Of a DNA stretch of 64,000 nt, positions 1 through 10,639 are shown in pieces. Each line of letters opens with the position of its first letter. Positions within the stretch are counted from its first letter, which is position 1. Source of the DNA: Xiphias gladius (lineage: Eukaryota > Chordata > Actinopteri > Istiophoriformes > Xiphiidae); the NCBI RefSeq assembly GCF_016859285.1, contig NW_024401814.1, positions 1-64,000 on the forward strand, in the 5' to 3' direction. Position numbers and translations under genes: made by a program. The notes beneath the pieces were generated by a model. It was given only the letters and a program-made list of their open reading frames with translations, did not search any database and was not told the origin of the DNA.

Positions 1-93
1 CTGAGAGAAGTTGAAAAGCTGTTGGTGCTCCAACATGCTTTTGACACTGTGTATCATCCTCAGTACCAAGGAAAAGTGGAAATGATTAACCAA
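1..93 (+). pseudogene. Endogenous retrovirus integrase C-terminal fragment
   Basis: Frame 1 reads without a stop through the hallmark retroviral integrase stretch YHPQYQGKVEMIN (residues 18-30 of the fragment), part of the catalytic core that inserts viral DNA. The frame is entered from outside the window. Around base 90 the integrase reading is lost and env transmembrane coding begins in another frame, so a large internal deletion has removed the end of pol and most of env. The copy is dead. The epsilon- or gamma-like class is a guess from the env tail that follows. Confidence 0.7.
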
Positions 94-449
94 ATGAATC
101 AGTTACTCGAGCCCTTGAAGGCCTTAGAACATTGTCTGAAGAAATACATGAAAATTCTGGTATCGATAACCCCCTCGATGGCGTAATAGGGCAATGGTTT
201 GGTAAATGGAAGACTCTAATTGTGTCAGTAGCCCTATCTTTGGTTGGAATGATAGCAGCGCTGGGTCTCTGTGGGTGTTGCTGCATTCCCTGCATTCGAT
301 CCCTATGTGAGCGCATAATTGTAGCTGCCATTGAGAAGAAAAAACCCCCACCACCATATCAAATGTATCAGGCCGAGACAGAAGGTTTGTTGAGATGCTC
401 GCCTGAAGGTGAGGATGAAGAGGTAGTATTAGCCATGTCAAAAGTGTGA
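91..449 (+). pseudogene. Endogenous retrovirus env transmembrane-subunit remnant
   Basis: This is an open frame (no ATG; bases 132-134 are TTG) running from the deletion junction to a TGA at 447-449. It shows a heptad-like helix, then IGQWFGKW just before a ~25-residue hydrophobic segment starting LIVSVALSL, a cysteine-rich membrane exit (CGCCCIPC), a basic stretch KKK and a cytoplasmic tail with PPPPY. That order is typical of the C-terminal end of a retroviral env TM subunit. The receptor-binding subunit, fusion peptide and disulfide loop are absent, so no functional env is encoded. The PPPPY is a PPxY-type motif, which is more usual in gag; its role here is unknown. Confidence 0.75.
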
Positions 450-511
450 TCTCATAAATGAGATCGAAAGGGGGTGTGTAAACTTTCAGGTATAAAATGG
501 CCTCCTTCAGA

Positions 512-526
512 GGCCAAAAGGGGGAC
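512..526 (+). other. Polypurine tract of the endogenous retrovirus
   Basis: A purine run (aaaaggggga) lies immediately before the TG that opens the LTR. This is the expected place for the plus-strand primer. Confidence 0.6.
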
Positions 527-1065
527 TGTTGGATTATAACAAATAATGAAGGAACAAAATGTTTGTATATATTGGAAATTTGCTGACTGCCTCACCTATT
601 CTCTTTTGCAGAAGAGCAGATGTCTAAATGTGCGAAAATGTGACCGCTTGCTGGAAATGGGTTGCTAAGCTACATGTTTTGTCTAACTTCCGGTTGCTGT
701 ATGCTCTGAACAGTCAAAAGGAGGTGTTGCTGAGTGCGGTTGAGTGTGTGCGTGTGTGTTTGTGCAAAGACATGTGCTTACTCCACAGACTTGAGCGAGA
801 AGACGGGAAATAAAGAAACAACTGAGGAAGCCACGTCTGAGCAACTCATTTTGCGTCTCAAAGATAATTGTACGCTTATATATCCTGGGCGAGGGAGAGA
901 CAGTCAGTCAGACTTCGTGAACTGACCGAACCTTGTTGGCACTAGGGATAGACGACAGCCCAGAGCTCTGTAGCCATCATTTATGCTTTTAAATAAATAT
1001 ATTTGAGGATTCATCAGCTCTCCTGTCAACTTAATTTTGAACATGCAGAGGAGAAGGGCGTTACA
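527..1065 (+). mobile_element. 3' LTR of endogenous retrovirus
   Basis: The LTR starts TGTTGG after the polypurine tract and probably ends at ...TTACA near 1065. It contains a TATA-like element (tatata, 877-882) and an AATAAA (992-997) spaced as in a U3-R-U5 structure, and the R/U5 part is CA/GT rich. The small open frames at 628-925 lie inside the LTR and are not genes. The exact right boundary is uncertain because no 5' LTR is present to compare. Confidence 0.65.
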
Positions 1066-1079
1066 ATAACCCATTTGTG

Positions 1080-3525
1080 TTTAATTTGAGCAACAAAACG
1101 ACTTCTCTGACAGTATATAAGATATGTTATCGACCCATCAAGCTCATCTAACTACTTTAAGATTTTGGAATGAAAGAAATTGCATAACTGATGATGGCAA
1201 ACCTGCTTTCATTTGATTTTAGTGCGCAGACGGTCCCAAATCACAGCAGATGTTGATTTTTGGGGTCTATTCGCTGAGAAAACTTCATTTGACTCCGACG
1301 TTAAATTTGAACGTCTTATAATCCTTCCCAGAGCCTTTAAAGGGATGTGAGGTGAAGGACGTGAAAAACACAATCACTGGTAAGGCAAATATGGATTGAT
1401 GAGCGTTTGTGTGAACACTTTGCAGCAAATGTTAATGTTGAGCTTAGCAAACTTCATTGAACTCCAATATTCATTTGAACTGCTAGGTTCTTAATTCTTG
1501 CCAGATCGTTTTAGAAAACTGTCCTCTTTAGGAAGACTTCAAAAGAAAGGTAAGTATGTGCTTTGAATTGAGTTTGTATAAACATTTTTTGAAAACGCAG
1601 TACATGTTGGATTTGATGTTCATTCGCGACGAGAGAGGGAATTTGAACATAATATAGTTTAAACAGCTCGTTTCTTTTGGAACATACCTATATATATATA
1701 TATATATGTATATAAGATATGTTGTCGACCTATCAAGCTCATCTAACTACTATAAGATTTTGGAATGTAAGAAATTGCATGACTGATGATGGCAAACATG
1801 CTTTCATTTGATTTTAGTGCATAGACAAACTCAATTCAAAACACATACTTACCTTTCTTTTGAAGTCTTCCTAAAGTAGACAGTTTTCTAAAACGATCTG
1901 GCAAGAGGTTGAAGTTTGCTAAGCTCAATATTAACATTTGCTGCAAAGTGTTCACACAAACTCCCATCAATCTATATTTGCTTACCCAAACCAGGCTCCG
2001 CAGGATGGCAGTCTAAATGGGAGTTTAGTTTGGCCTGTTTGTTCGTCCGGCGGAGTCAAGATTACGCGTCCGATCCCATCCTCGTCGCCAAATGTTAGGG
2101 TAGAAAGGCCTTTAGGTGAGGAAAAAAGAACAACAATAAGTCTATGAAGATTCAAATGATTTATTACAGAATATCAAGTCGAATTAAAGAGAGCAACCAT
2201 CAGTATTCAGCAATGATCATCAGACAGGGACAAGAGTCTATCTATTCGGCCGAATAGGGTTCAGCACTCTTTCCACCACTGAGGTTTCAGAGTCCGCACA
2301 CGTGCCAACTATAAGACAAATCCTTATATAAAGTGATGGTCACGTAGCCGTTGTCGTCAGCATGAATAAACAGGTTAAATTCCACACTCTTTCCTCGAAT
2401 CTGCACAAAAGTACAGCCGGTTCAGACCAGCATTTATTTGTTATAATCACTACATACGGTTCATTCAAACAATCCTAATTTCAGACAACATAGCATCCCT
2501 TTACATTACAAGAACATAGTTCAACAGGTTTAATCAGTGATAAGTAGCAATGAATAAAAAGAAATAAAACATTTCCCATTACACCTTTATTTTGTAGTCT
2601 TCCTTAAGTAGACAGTTTTCTAAAACGATCTGGCAAGAATTAAGAACCTAGGAGCTCAAATGAATATTGGAGTTCAATGAAGTTTGCTAAGCTCAACATT
2701 AACATTTGCAGGTAAGTGTTCACACAAACTCCCATCAATCCATATTTGCCTTACCATTGATTGTGTCTTTTAACGTCCTTCACCTCACATCCCTTAAAAG
2801 GCTCTGGGAAGGATTATAAGACGTTCCAATTTAACGTCGGAGTCAAATGAAGTTTTCTCGGCGAATAGACCCCAAAAATAGACATCTGCTGTGATTTGGG
2901 ACCGTCTGCGCACTAAAATCATATGATAGCATGTTTGCCATCATCAGTTGTGCAATTTCTTATATTCTAAAATCTTGAAGTAGTTATATGAGCTTGATGG
3001 GTCGACAACATATCTTATATACATAAATATATATATAGGTATGTTCCAAAAGAAACAAGCTGTTTAGACTATATTATGTTAAAATTCCCTCTCTCGTCGC
3101 GAATGAACATCAAATCAAACATGTACTGCGTTTTCAAACAATGTTTATTAAAACTCAATTCAAAGCACATACTTACCTTTGTTTTGAAGTCTTCCTAAAG
3201 TGGAGAGTTTTCTAAAAAGATCTGGCAAGAATTAAGAACCTAGCAGCTCAAATGAATATTGGAGTTAAATGAAGTTTGCTAAGCTCAATATTAACATTTG
3301 CTGGAAAGTGTTCACACAAACTCCCATCAATCTATATTTGCCTTACCAATAATCGTGTTTTTCACGTCCTTCACCTCACATCCCTTAAAAGGCTCTGGGA
3401 AGGATTATAAGATGTTAAAATTTAACGCCGGAGTCAAATAAAGTTTTTTCGGCGAATAGACCCCAAAAATCAACATCTGCTGTCATTTGGGACCGTCTGC
3501 GCACTAAAATCAAATGAAAGCATGT
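1080..3525. repeat. Subtelomeric-type satellite, ~590 bp unit, in both orientations
   Basis: One long unit recurs. A forward copy runs about 1110-1710 and restarts at 1712-1825. Inverted copies begin at the landmark gtcttcctaaag at about 1866, 2598 and 3189, and the last two are 591 bp apart. Shared landmarks include gatatgtt(a/g)tcgac, gatgatggcaaac, ggtctattcg and tgtgaggtgaaggacgt (or their complements). The array runs straight into telomeric repeats at 3526. No coding frame is conserved. The copies differ by a few percent by eye. Confidence 0.85.
1985..2583 (-). mobile_element. LTR plus primer-binding site and leader of an LTR retroelement
   Basis: On the minus strand the segment 2583-2093 starts TGTAATGG and ends CCCTAACA (491 bp, TG...CA). 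It has a TATA-like ttatataag, several AATAAA signals, and directly downstream TTTGGCGACGAGGATGGG, which has the TGG start of a tRNA primer-binding site. A ~90 bp leader continues to about 1985, where the sequence switches abruptly into the satellite. The rest of the element is missing. It is likely a Ty3/gypsy-type or retroviral element; the tRNA was not identified. Confidence 0.65.
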
Positions 3526-3900
3526 CTAACCCAAACCCTAACCCTAACCCTAATCCCTAACCCCTAACACGAACCCTAACCATAACCCCTGACCCAGACC
3601 TTAACCCTATCCCCTAACCCTAACCCCTAATCCTAACCCAAACCCTAACCCTTAGCCCTAACCCTAACCCTAACCCTAACCCCGAACCCCTAACCCGGAC
3701 CCTAACCCTATCCCCTAACCCTAACCCCTAACCCTAACCCCCTAACCCTAACCCTAACCCTAACCCTAACGCTATCCCTAACCCTAACCCCTAACCCATA
3801 ACCCCCTAACCCTAACCCTAACCTTAACCCTAACCCTAACCCTAACCCTAACCCCCTAACCCTAACCCTAACCCCTAACCCTAACCCTAACCCTAACCCT
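3526..3900 (+). repeat. Interstitial or subtelomeric telomere repeat array (CCCTAA)n
   Basis: About 375 bp of CCCTAA units, with many single-base variants (ccctaacccc, cccaaaccc, cctatccc). The C-rich strand is on the plus strand, the orientation expected for a left chromosome end. Variant units indicate an old array or the degenerate proximal part of a telomere. The long minus-strand frame through it (Gly/Leu/Arg/Val repeats) is a by-product of the hexamer. Confidence 0.95.
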
Positions 3901-4440
3901 GCAACCCATTCTAGAGGTGCTTGCAAAATCTCCTGCAATTGGCTGGCTTTTTTAGTGAGATATAATGTTATTCTAAATATGACACTGTAATCAAAGAAAA
4001 AAGTAATGTGACTAGCAAAAAATTTACAAAATAAAAACTGTGCAAGATAATTATGACTATAGTTTTGAATACCTCATGATGTTCATTTGTTTACATTTAA
4101 ATCACTATACTGATTTCATCAGCATTAGCAAATACAGAAAAGCAAAAAGAAAAAAGAACTATTTTGAATTTACTATTTACCACCCCCCATATATTGTATT
4201 TTCTTCTTCTTTCCTTCCTTCTTATTAATATCCTACAATAACCCTGGTCGATCAAGCACAATAACTAAGTTTTTTTTTACAAAGTATTTCTACAACTGTT
4301 ATAGATTTTTTTGTTCTGTTCTCCTCTTCCTTTTAAATTTATTCTTGTGTGTGCTCTCTTTTGTTTCTGTTTAATTTTTTTTTCACGTTGTTATTGCACC
4401 AAGCTAAATAAAAAAAATAAAAAAAAATAATAATACACAG
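3901..4440. other. AT-rich DNA without recognisable genes
   Basis: Low-complexity AT-rich sequence with poly-T and poly-A runs near 4370-4430. No exon, RNA gene or element end could be supported. Confidence 0.5.
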
Positions 4441-4479
4441 AATTATTGAAAAGGGACAAACCCAGTGGGCTCAGTGCCC

Positions 4480-4910
4480 ACTAAAAAATGAAATCTAACT
4501 TCCTGCCAAACCAAAGACAGAGCTCTCACTCTGGTTATATAAGGACCATATGGCAGTTCACAGGCACTGCCTCCAACCTGCATGTGACATTGAAGAGATG
4601 TGCCAGATAAAACGATCCAACAATGTCTAGAGCCTTCAGCATCTCAGGGTGAATCTCATCTACACACAGCACTTTGCTGCCGGGGAGCTTCTTAAATACC
4701 TAAGAGATCTCAGCCAGCGAAATGGCTTGAGCTTCTCCAAATTTTTCCAACTCTGCCTCCTCCACACAGGATGTGTTGGCTGGGTTCAGGAGTTCCTGGC
4801 CAATTAAATATAGTTTCACTCTGTGGCATAGTTTGAAGCACTCAGGTTCCAAAGATCTTGAGCAATAAAGGCCTCCAACAATGGATAATTGTAATATTTT
4901 GTCAGTTAGG
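4480..4910 (-). pseudogene. Non-LTR retrotransposon reverse transcriptase fragment
   Basis: The minus strand reads, with stops, through the pre-palm region of a LINE reverse transcriptase: a segment like GSKVLCVDEIHPEMLKALD followed by hydrophobic helix residues and a Pro-Val step. The pattern (…K.…VDEI.PEMLKAL…) is common in fish LINE polymerases. The clade cannot be fixed from so short a piece. It is non-functional. Confidence 0.55.
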
Positions 4911-4943
4911 GGCCTGACCAGGGAGCTACTGAATTTAGAAAGG

Positions 4944-4965
4944 TTTAGGGTTAGGGTTAGGGTTA
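4944..4965 (+). repeat. Short telomeric repeat (TTAGGG)~3.5
   Basis: ttagggttagggttagggttaagg sits in opposite strand orientation to the large array at 3526. It is an isolated interstitial patch. Confidence 0.85.
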
Positions 4966-5309
4966 AGGAGACTGGGTAAAAATCTTTAGGGGTTCTGCTA
5001 AAATATCTTACTTATATTGATAGTATATGGATAATTCATAATCCTTCTGTTCAGGAGTACATTTATTGTTCCAACAGCCACAAAATGTTTTCTTGAATAA
5101 ACTGTCTTTACCACTTTAGCACTACTTCCAACTATAACCTCAGTAGATTTTCTCTCTAGAGATTTTTTCCAACCACAGTCCTAGAAAACCTAAATTTTGA
5201 GATGGAAATTGAACACTACCCTTCTTAATAATTATGCCTGTCTTAGTTAAGGCTCAAATTAGAGAAATTTTAAATATGAGAAAAAATGTGTCAAAAACCT
5301 TGAAAATAA

Positions 5310-5570
5310 ATGGTCTACACTTATGTAGTGCTTTTCTGGTCTTATCAACCACTCAAAGCTCGTTACACTACTGCCACATTCACCCATTCACATACACATT
5401 CATCCAGCACTTTTCTATGCATACAGCACTTTCTACATTCATATACCAATGATACTTCGGGGGCAATTTGGTGTTCAGTTGCCCAAGGACATTCCACAAG
5501 CCAGGGATTGACCCACCGACCGTCCAGTTAGTGGACAACTTGCTCTACCTCCTGAGCCAAAGCCGGCCCC
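5310..5570 (-). repeat. tRNA-derived SINE
   Basis: On the minus strand the head has a tRNA-like A box (tggctcaggaggtagagc) and B box (gtgggtcaatccctgg). A body with ttgggcaac and the 3' motif caagcg/gagtggttgat-type tail follows. The same family occurs at 31010-31350 in the plus orientation, where the A-box part is gtgctcaggaggtagagcgg. Internal pol III promoter boxes are visible but degenerate. Confidence 0.75.
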
Positions 5571-5799
5571 AAAATAAATTGAAAGAACACCACCTCATGG
5601 CCACTCAATCAGAACTAAACTGAACTGTCTTGGACTCTGAGACTTCAGAAGAGCAAAAGGTCCAGAAAAATGCCCTGAGAAGGGATCCATATCATCAAAG
5701 CTGGAAATAAATAATACATTATTTTTAAAATTTATATGCAAGTGTAGCCAACCTTCCCATGATAATTTTAAAGATATTTTTTTCATGGTTTAGACCTCC

Positions 5800-6830
5800 C
5801 TACATTATTGTCAGGCAGCTAGGCTCTCTCATCAGACTAGATGAACTACTCCAAGCTGTTAAATCCACAAATGAGGGTTGCACCCCAGGCATACCTGGAG
5901 AAATTTATTTTAGTTTTAGGGACATCCTTTGTCTGTTGTGGTTAGAAATGCTGAACTATGCCATAAAACAGTCATTTTCATAAAGATCCTAACACAGTTC
6001 TGATTACAGTTCTACCTAAGTTCGGCAAAGACCCATTTGAATGTGATAATAAAGTATTGGACCATTTCACTGATCAATGCAGATTTATAAAGTATTACCA
6101 AATAGGCTTGAGGCAGTGATGGGAAAGTTGATAAATCCTGATCAGACTGAGTTTGTGAAAGGGCATCTGGCTTCTGTTAATGTAAGAAATCTTCTTGGCA
6201 TAATGAGAGAAGCTCATAAAATTCCATCTTCAAATGGAAATCCATTGATAGGCTTGAGCGGCCTTACTTATAGAGAATTCTTAAAGAATTCACTTTAGTT
6301 GAGTGATATATCACTATGATACAGGTGGTGTTCTATACAAACTCATTGGCTAGAGTGGGAGGACGCTTCTCTGAATTATCTAATATCTCTCAGGGAACCA
6401 GACAGGTTAGCTCCTTTTCCCCATTAATCTTCAGTTTAATCATGAAAACACTTGCAATTTATCCATAACAGTGTGCAAATTACACACATCATGATTGGCT
6501 CCACATCACACTCAATATTGTTATTTGTGGATGACACTTAAATCTTTATGGCTGATTTTCAAAATTGACTTCCTATTGTGCTGCAAATATTTTTGAAAAT
6601 TGTCTCTTTGTCTGAATCCAAAATTAATCTATCAAAATCATCACATTTACTGTTCGTTAATAAATACCAAGGTAATCTATGTCTTCCCCCTGAGATAAAC
6701 ACCGCAAACAATGACAATCATCTTTCTGGGTATACAAAGAAGTGCATCAGTTCCAGTGATAGCCAGAGTAAATTTGGAACCCGCCAGTATTAGTTCAAGC
6801 CAAGTATCACAAATAACAGATATATATATT
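5800..6830 (+). pseudogene. L1-like LINE ORF2 reverse transcriptase remnant
   Basis: Broken plus-strand frames give the sequence of L1-type reverse transcriptase blocks: an ANRLEAVMGKL-like helix, NPDQTEFVKG near 6140-6165, a later SQGTRQ block (6393-6410, usual RQGCPLS), and LLFVDDT-type bases at 6518-6540, which correspond to the catalytic FADD box. Frames change several times and stops interrupt. It is dead. Confidence 0.7.
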
Positions 6831-7199
6831 CATATATTATCTCGCATGAAGTTGAGTAGTTCAGTGCTACCCTTAGCCCCTCCTGGAGGTTATTGGTTTA
6901 AACCCAAAACCTTGCCACGTATCTGTGTTTGGAATAGTAAGCACCCACATATCACATGGTCTACCCTAGATCAGAATCGTTTTTTTGTGCCTGCACTCAG
7001 GATGCAGGCCAACCGCAGTCGCGAAGGTTGAAGCCACTACCGCTGATAGCACCCTTTCTGATAGGCCCCTCCACACCTCCCTCTCCGCAACAAGAGGGAT
7101 GGGGCAGGTGAGTCCGTTATACATCTCTGCACTATTTTCCCTGCACCTCCACTGACGTATCGCTACCCAGAGTGGGTGCGTCTGTGAGGCACTCGCCCT

Positions 7200-7660
7200 C
7201 CCTGGTTGGACAGGATGCTGAAGAAGGGTTACACATTACAGTTCTGCCGTCAGCCTCCAACTTTAAACAGCATTGTGCACACCGCTCTTCCTAGCGTCGC
7301 AGAAAGAGCTGCACTGGAGGAAGAAATAGCATTACTCCTGAGGAAAGGGGCTATTGTGATGGTTCCCCAGTTGGAGGCACAGAAGTGTTTTTTTTTTCTC
7401 AACGTATTTCTGAGTTCCCAAGAATTGGGTGGGTATGAGACCAAACCTCAACTTGCACACACTGAATGGACACATCGTGCAGTGTCCTTTCCGCATGCTG
7501 ATGATCAGACAATTGGTGGAATGCATCCAACCATGTGGCTGCACAAAATCCATAGAATATATTTTCACATCTCCATCCTGCCGCAGCACAGAAAGTATCT
7601 GCGTTTCACAGTAGGAAAGGGGATTTATCAGTACTGTTGCCTCCCATTCAGTTACTCACT
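7200..7660 (+). pseudogene. DIRS1-like retrotransposon reverse transcriptase fragment
   Basis: The frame from 7206 reads KKGYTLQFCRQPP at the start, an ALEEEIALLLRKGAI block, then after a poly-T slip FHISILPQHRKYLRF and YQYCCLPF. These are the characteristic blocks of DIRS-1 reverse transcriptases. The palm Asp pair region is missing because the sequence breaks into telomere-like repeats at 7659. It is degenerate, with frame changes around 7390 and 7480. Confidence 0.75.
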
Positions 7661-7681
7661 AACCCTAACCCTAACCCTAAC
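7659..7681 (+). repeat. Telomeric repeat patch (CCCTAA)~3.7 inside the DIRS element
   Basis: ctaaccctaaccctaaccctaac replaces the sequence expected after the LPF block of the reverse transcriptase. Confidence 0.85.
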
Positions 7682-7739
7682 ACCACATGGTAGCTTACCT
7701 AAACAGGAGGGGGCTGCCATACACACCTGTTCCTGGCGC

Positions 7740-7999
7740 AGTACCTCATGGTCTAGCAGTTGAGAAGGAGAGATTGAGAGAGCTGGGCTTGCCAGCTGCG
7801 GTGATCTCCGCGATCCAAATCTAGGGCTTATAGGACATGTTTGGTTTTGTTTGCTGAATGGTGTGAGAGCAGGGCCATCAACTCACAATTGTGTCTGCTG
7901 CAGGGCATCCGTGAGTTTCTGCAGGGGTTGGTTGATAAATGTTGCGCTGCATCCACCTTGTGGGTGTTCGCGGCTGCAATTGCGGCTGGCAAATGATGG
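7740..7999 (+). pseudogene. DIRS1-like tyrosine recombinase N-terminal fragment
   Basis: The plus strand reads ERLRELGLPAAVISAIQ (7764-7815), then after frame slips IREFLQGLVDKCCAASTLWVF at about 7908-7970, ending AAAIAAGK and a stop. These are the DNA-arm helices of the DIRS tyrosine recombinase, which integrates circular DIRS cDNA. The catalytic domain is absent. Confidence 0.65.
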
Positions 8000-8004
8000 T
8001 TTGA

Positions 8005-8955
8005 GCTGCTTCATGGCCAGGAGCAATCCACTGGTCGAGTGCTTCCTTCAAATGTTCCGCAGAGCAAGGCCCGTAGCTGGTTGTCTTTTCCCCTCAGTGG
8101 GACCTGCTTCCATTCTCTTCTCTTCCCATCATTCTGGTACAAGTTGATCATGGTTTCACCTGTCCAAAGAATCATGTTCCAGAACTGGACAGGGTTTTTT
8201 TTAGGGGTGTTTTCTAGCAAAGTCTAATATGGCCTTGCTGTTCTCAAGGTGCAACCTGTGGTTTGCACCTTGTGGTAAACCATCTGTATTTACATTCATG
8301 AATTTTGACTTTGTAGACTTGATACGCCTACCTCCTCGAGAGTGTTCTTGACCCAGCTAAATGTTGTGAAGGGGTTTCCCTTCACCAAGGAAAGAATTCT
8401 GTGATCACCCAATTTGGTTGTCCTCTGTGGTCTTCCAGGCCTTTGGTGTTGCTGAGCTCACCAGTGAATTCCTTCTTTTAAAGAATGCACCAGATTGTTG
8501 ATTAGGCCACTCCTAAAGTCTGATAGGGTTGTTTGCCTAATGATGGCCTCCTTCATTTTCATCAACACCTCTTTGTACCACATATTGAGAGTTACCATGA
8601 AAAGTTACCAAATGCAAATTTAACACTTGGAATCAACTCAAGACATTTTATCTGCTTATTTTGTCATGAATTTCATGGCTATGAAACTGATTGTCCGTTA
8701 ACTGTCCAATTACTCTTGAGCTTCTAAAGGTACTATTGCATAACTGTTTAGGAATTACAACCATTTTATAATGGTTGTAATTCCTAAACAGTTAATGCAA
8801 TATTTTTGTTAAAGCCCTTGAATTAAAGCTGAAAATCTACACTTCAATCACATCTTGATGGGTTCCTTTCAAATCTATTGTGGTGGTGTACAGAGGCCAA
8901 ATTAGAAAAATTGTGCCACCATCCTAATACTTATGCTCCTAACTCTATATATGTA
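8005..8955 (-). mobile_element. Decayed Tc1-like transposon
   Basis: Minus-strand reading gives GRPQRTTKLGDHRILSLVK (HTH/linker part, about 8445-8390), an NPFTTFSWVKNTLEEVG block and, near 8200-8140, KNPVQFWNMILW and NLYQNDGKR. These are standard Tc1 transposase blocks around the first catalytic Asp. Numerous stops and a lost C-terminal half show decay. The right side (8820-8955) carries the terminal region typical of this fish family. Confidence 0.8.
8735..8801. repeat. Near-perfect 28-bp-arm palindrome
   Basis: attgcataactg...acaacca, a short AT spacer, then tggttgt...cagttaatgcaat: two inverted arms that differ by one inserted t. It lies inside the Tc1 element and could form a stable hairpin. 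Confidence 0.9.
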
Positions 8956-9021
8956 AGTATTTCTTATGTATTCATACTATGTTTGAGTGTTTACTTATTT
9001 ATTGTTTTTCTTTAATGTTCT

Positions 9022-9030
9022 TTATTATTA

Positions 9031-9085
<55 letters not shown>
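9022..9085. repeat. (TTA)n microsatellite
   Basis: About 20 TTA/ATT units with one interruption (atc). The poly-Tyr open frame over it is an artefact. Confidence 0.95.
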
Positions 9086-9086
<1 letters not shown>

Positions 9087-10380
9087 GTAACTATTTTCAC
9101 ATAGTCTTACCAAAGTTCAATGATAAAGAAGTTCAGAAGTTAATGATAAAAAAAGAGCAGTTTCAAATTGGCTGCTTGTTATTCAAATTGCTATGGTTAA
9201 GGAAACATGAGGGGAGTGCCATCTTGCCATACCCATGCAGAGGAATCACCAGAGTAGCATCTAGCGCAAGAACACAAGGGAACAATACATGTATATTCTG
9301 TTATATCCATTACTTTAATGTTTAAATTGTGATATAAAGGGTGTTAATAAAAATCTATAAATGTGTTTGAATCCCACATGTTGTTTTTTTTAACTGAGAG
9401 ATATTTTGTCATTATTTTAATGTTTTAAGTAGTGATATAAACTATGCAAATAAGAGTGCATACATTTGTTTAAAATTGTATTTTCCTTAATTTTTTCCAG
9501 CTTTTTTTTTTTTTTAGTAGAATGATTTTAAGTAATGTTTTATTTGTCATTATCTTATTGTTTAGATGAGTGATATAAGCTTTGGAAGATTGTGTAAAAA
9601 TTTTCGTCTTAACAAATGCCATGTTCATTTTGTTGGCTATTCATTTATTTTAGTGGAATGATTTACAGATTAATGTTTAATACGTGTTTTATTTATCATT
9701 TTCTTGTTTTAAGTAGTTAAATAAACAAAATAAACACAACTTTTCAACAACCACTAGAAAGTCCCTCTACAAGACCGGAGGCCACAAGATGGAGGATGGA
9801 GGACCAAACATAGTTGATATTATAATTCGTTGGAACAAGTTTCCAGCAAATTTGAGATTAATCAAATTATTTAGACCTAAATTATATGGAGTAATCCTGG
9901 GACTTTTAAGGGCCCCTTGGGATCTGGGCCCATGGGCAGTTGCCCATATTGCATGGTTAGTGAACCAGCTTTGCCTGTAACAATTAATAGTAGTATTAAT
10001 AATAACAATGTATCGTGTAGTTTAACAAATAGTACTTACACATAGTACTGAGTACCAACAACAATGTCCAGGGAGATACACATGGACATACAGCAAAAAC
10101 AAGGACAGCAAAGCTGAGCAAAGCTAAATAAACATAAACATGACTGACTTATGTACAAGCAACTAGGTAAATAAATAAAAAAGACAATGTGTCTTTTGTA
10201 GTTAAGTAAAAGATTAAAAAACATAAGCATATGACTATTATGTACAAGACAGTGGGTGAAAAAAGAAAGAAATAATTAGAGGAATAAAATAAAATAAAAT
10301 TTAAAATATATATACACATATATGTAGTTAAGTAAAAGATAAAAAATTATAAAAATGTGACTATTATGTATACCCAAGAT
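9086..10380. other. AT-rich DNA, no gene recognised
   Basis: Repeated short phrases (agtgatataa...; gttaagtaaaagat at ~10202 and ~10327; atgactattatgta twice) suggest local duplications or old MITEs. No splice-consistent coding segment was found. Confidence 0.4.
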
Positions 10381-10384
10381 ATTA

Positions 10385-10550
10385 CATGACTGACTAACTG
10401 TTAGATTAACTAACTGTTTATCAGGGTGATGGTATGTGGGAAGAACCTGTTCTTGTGGCTATTTTGGCATACTGTGTTGTGTAGCACCTACCAGAGGGCA
10501 GGAGTTGGAACAGACAGATGAAGACCCTGAGTGGAGATCAAATTAAAAGT
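10385..10550 (+). repeat. Interspersed fish repeat fragment
   Basis: The phrase gaagaacctgttcttgtggct...accagagggcaggagttggaacag is a pattern I recognise as a dispersed teleost repeat. The class was not determined. Confidence 0.45.
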
Positions 10551-10639
10551 CAATTGATAGTGATGTGGGAGGAAAGTCATTTAATGAAAGGATATGCAAT
10601 GGTATAAAACATAGGATGATGTAAAATTACAGCTGTATG

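Noticed and set aside
1080..3525. CRISPR-like array
   Set aside because: Units are ~590 bp, in both orientations, without short repeats and unique spacers; it is satellite DNA in a eukaryote.
3708..3938. Open frame of Gly-Leu-Arg-Val repeats on the minus strand
   Set aside because: It is the translation of the degenerate telomeric hexamer and not a gene.
8987..9325. 112-codon frame with a run of tyrosines
   Set aside because: It crosses the (TTA)n microsatellite; no domain and no exon signals.
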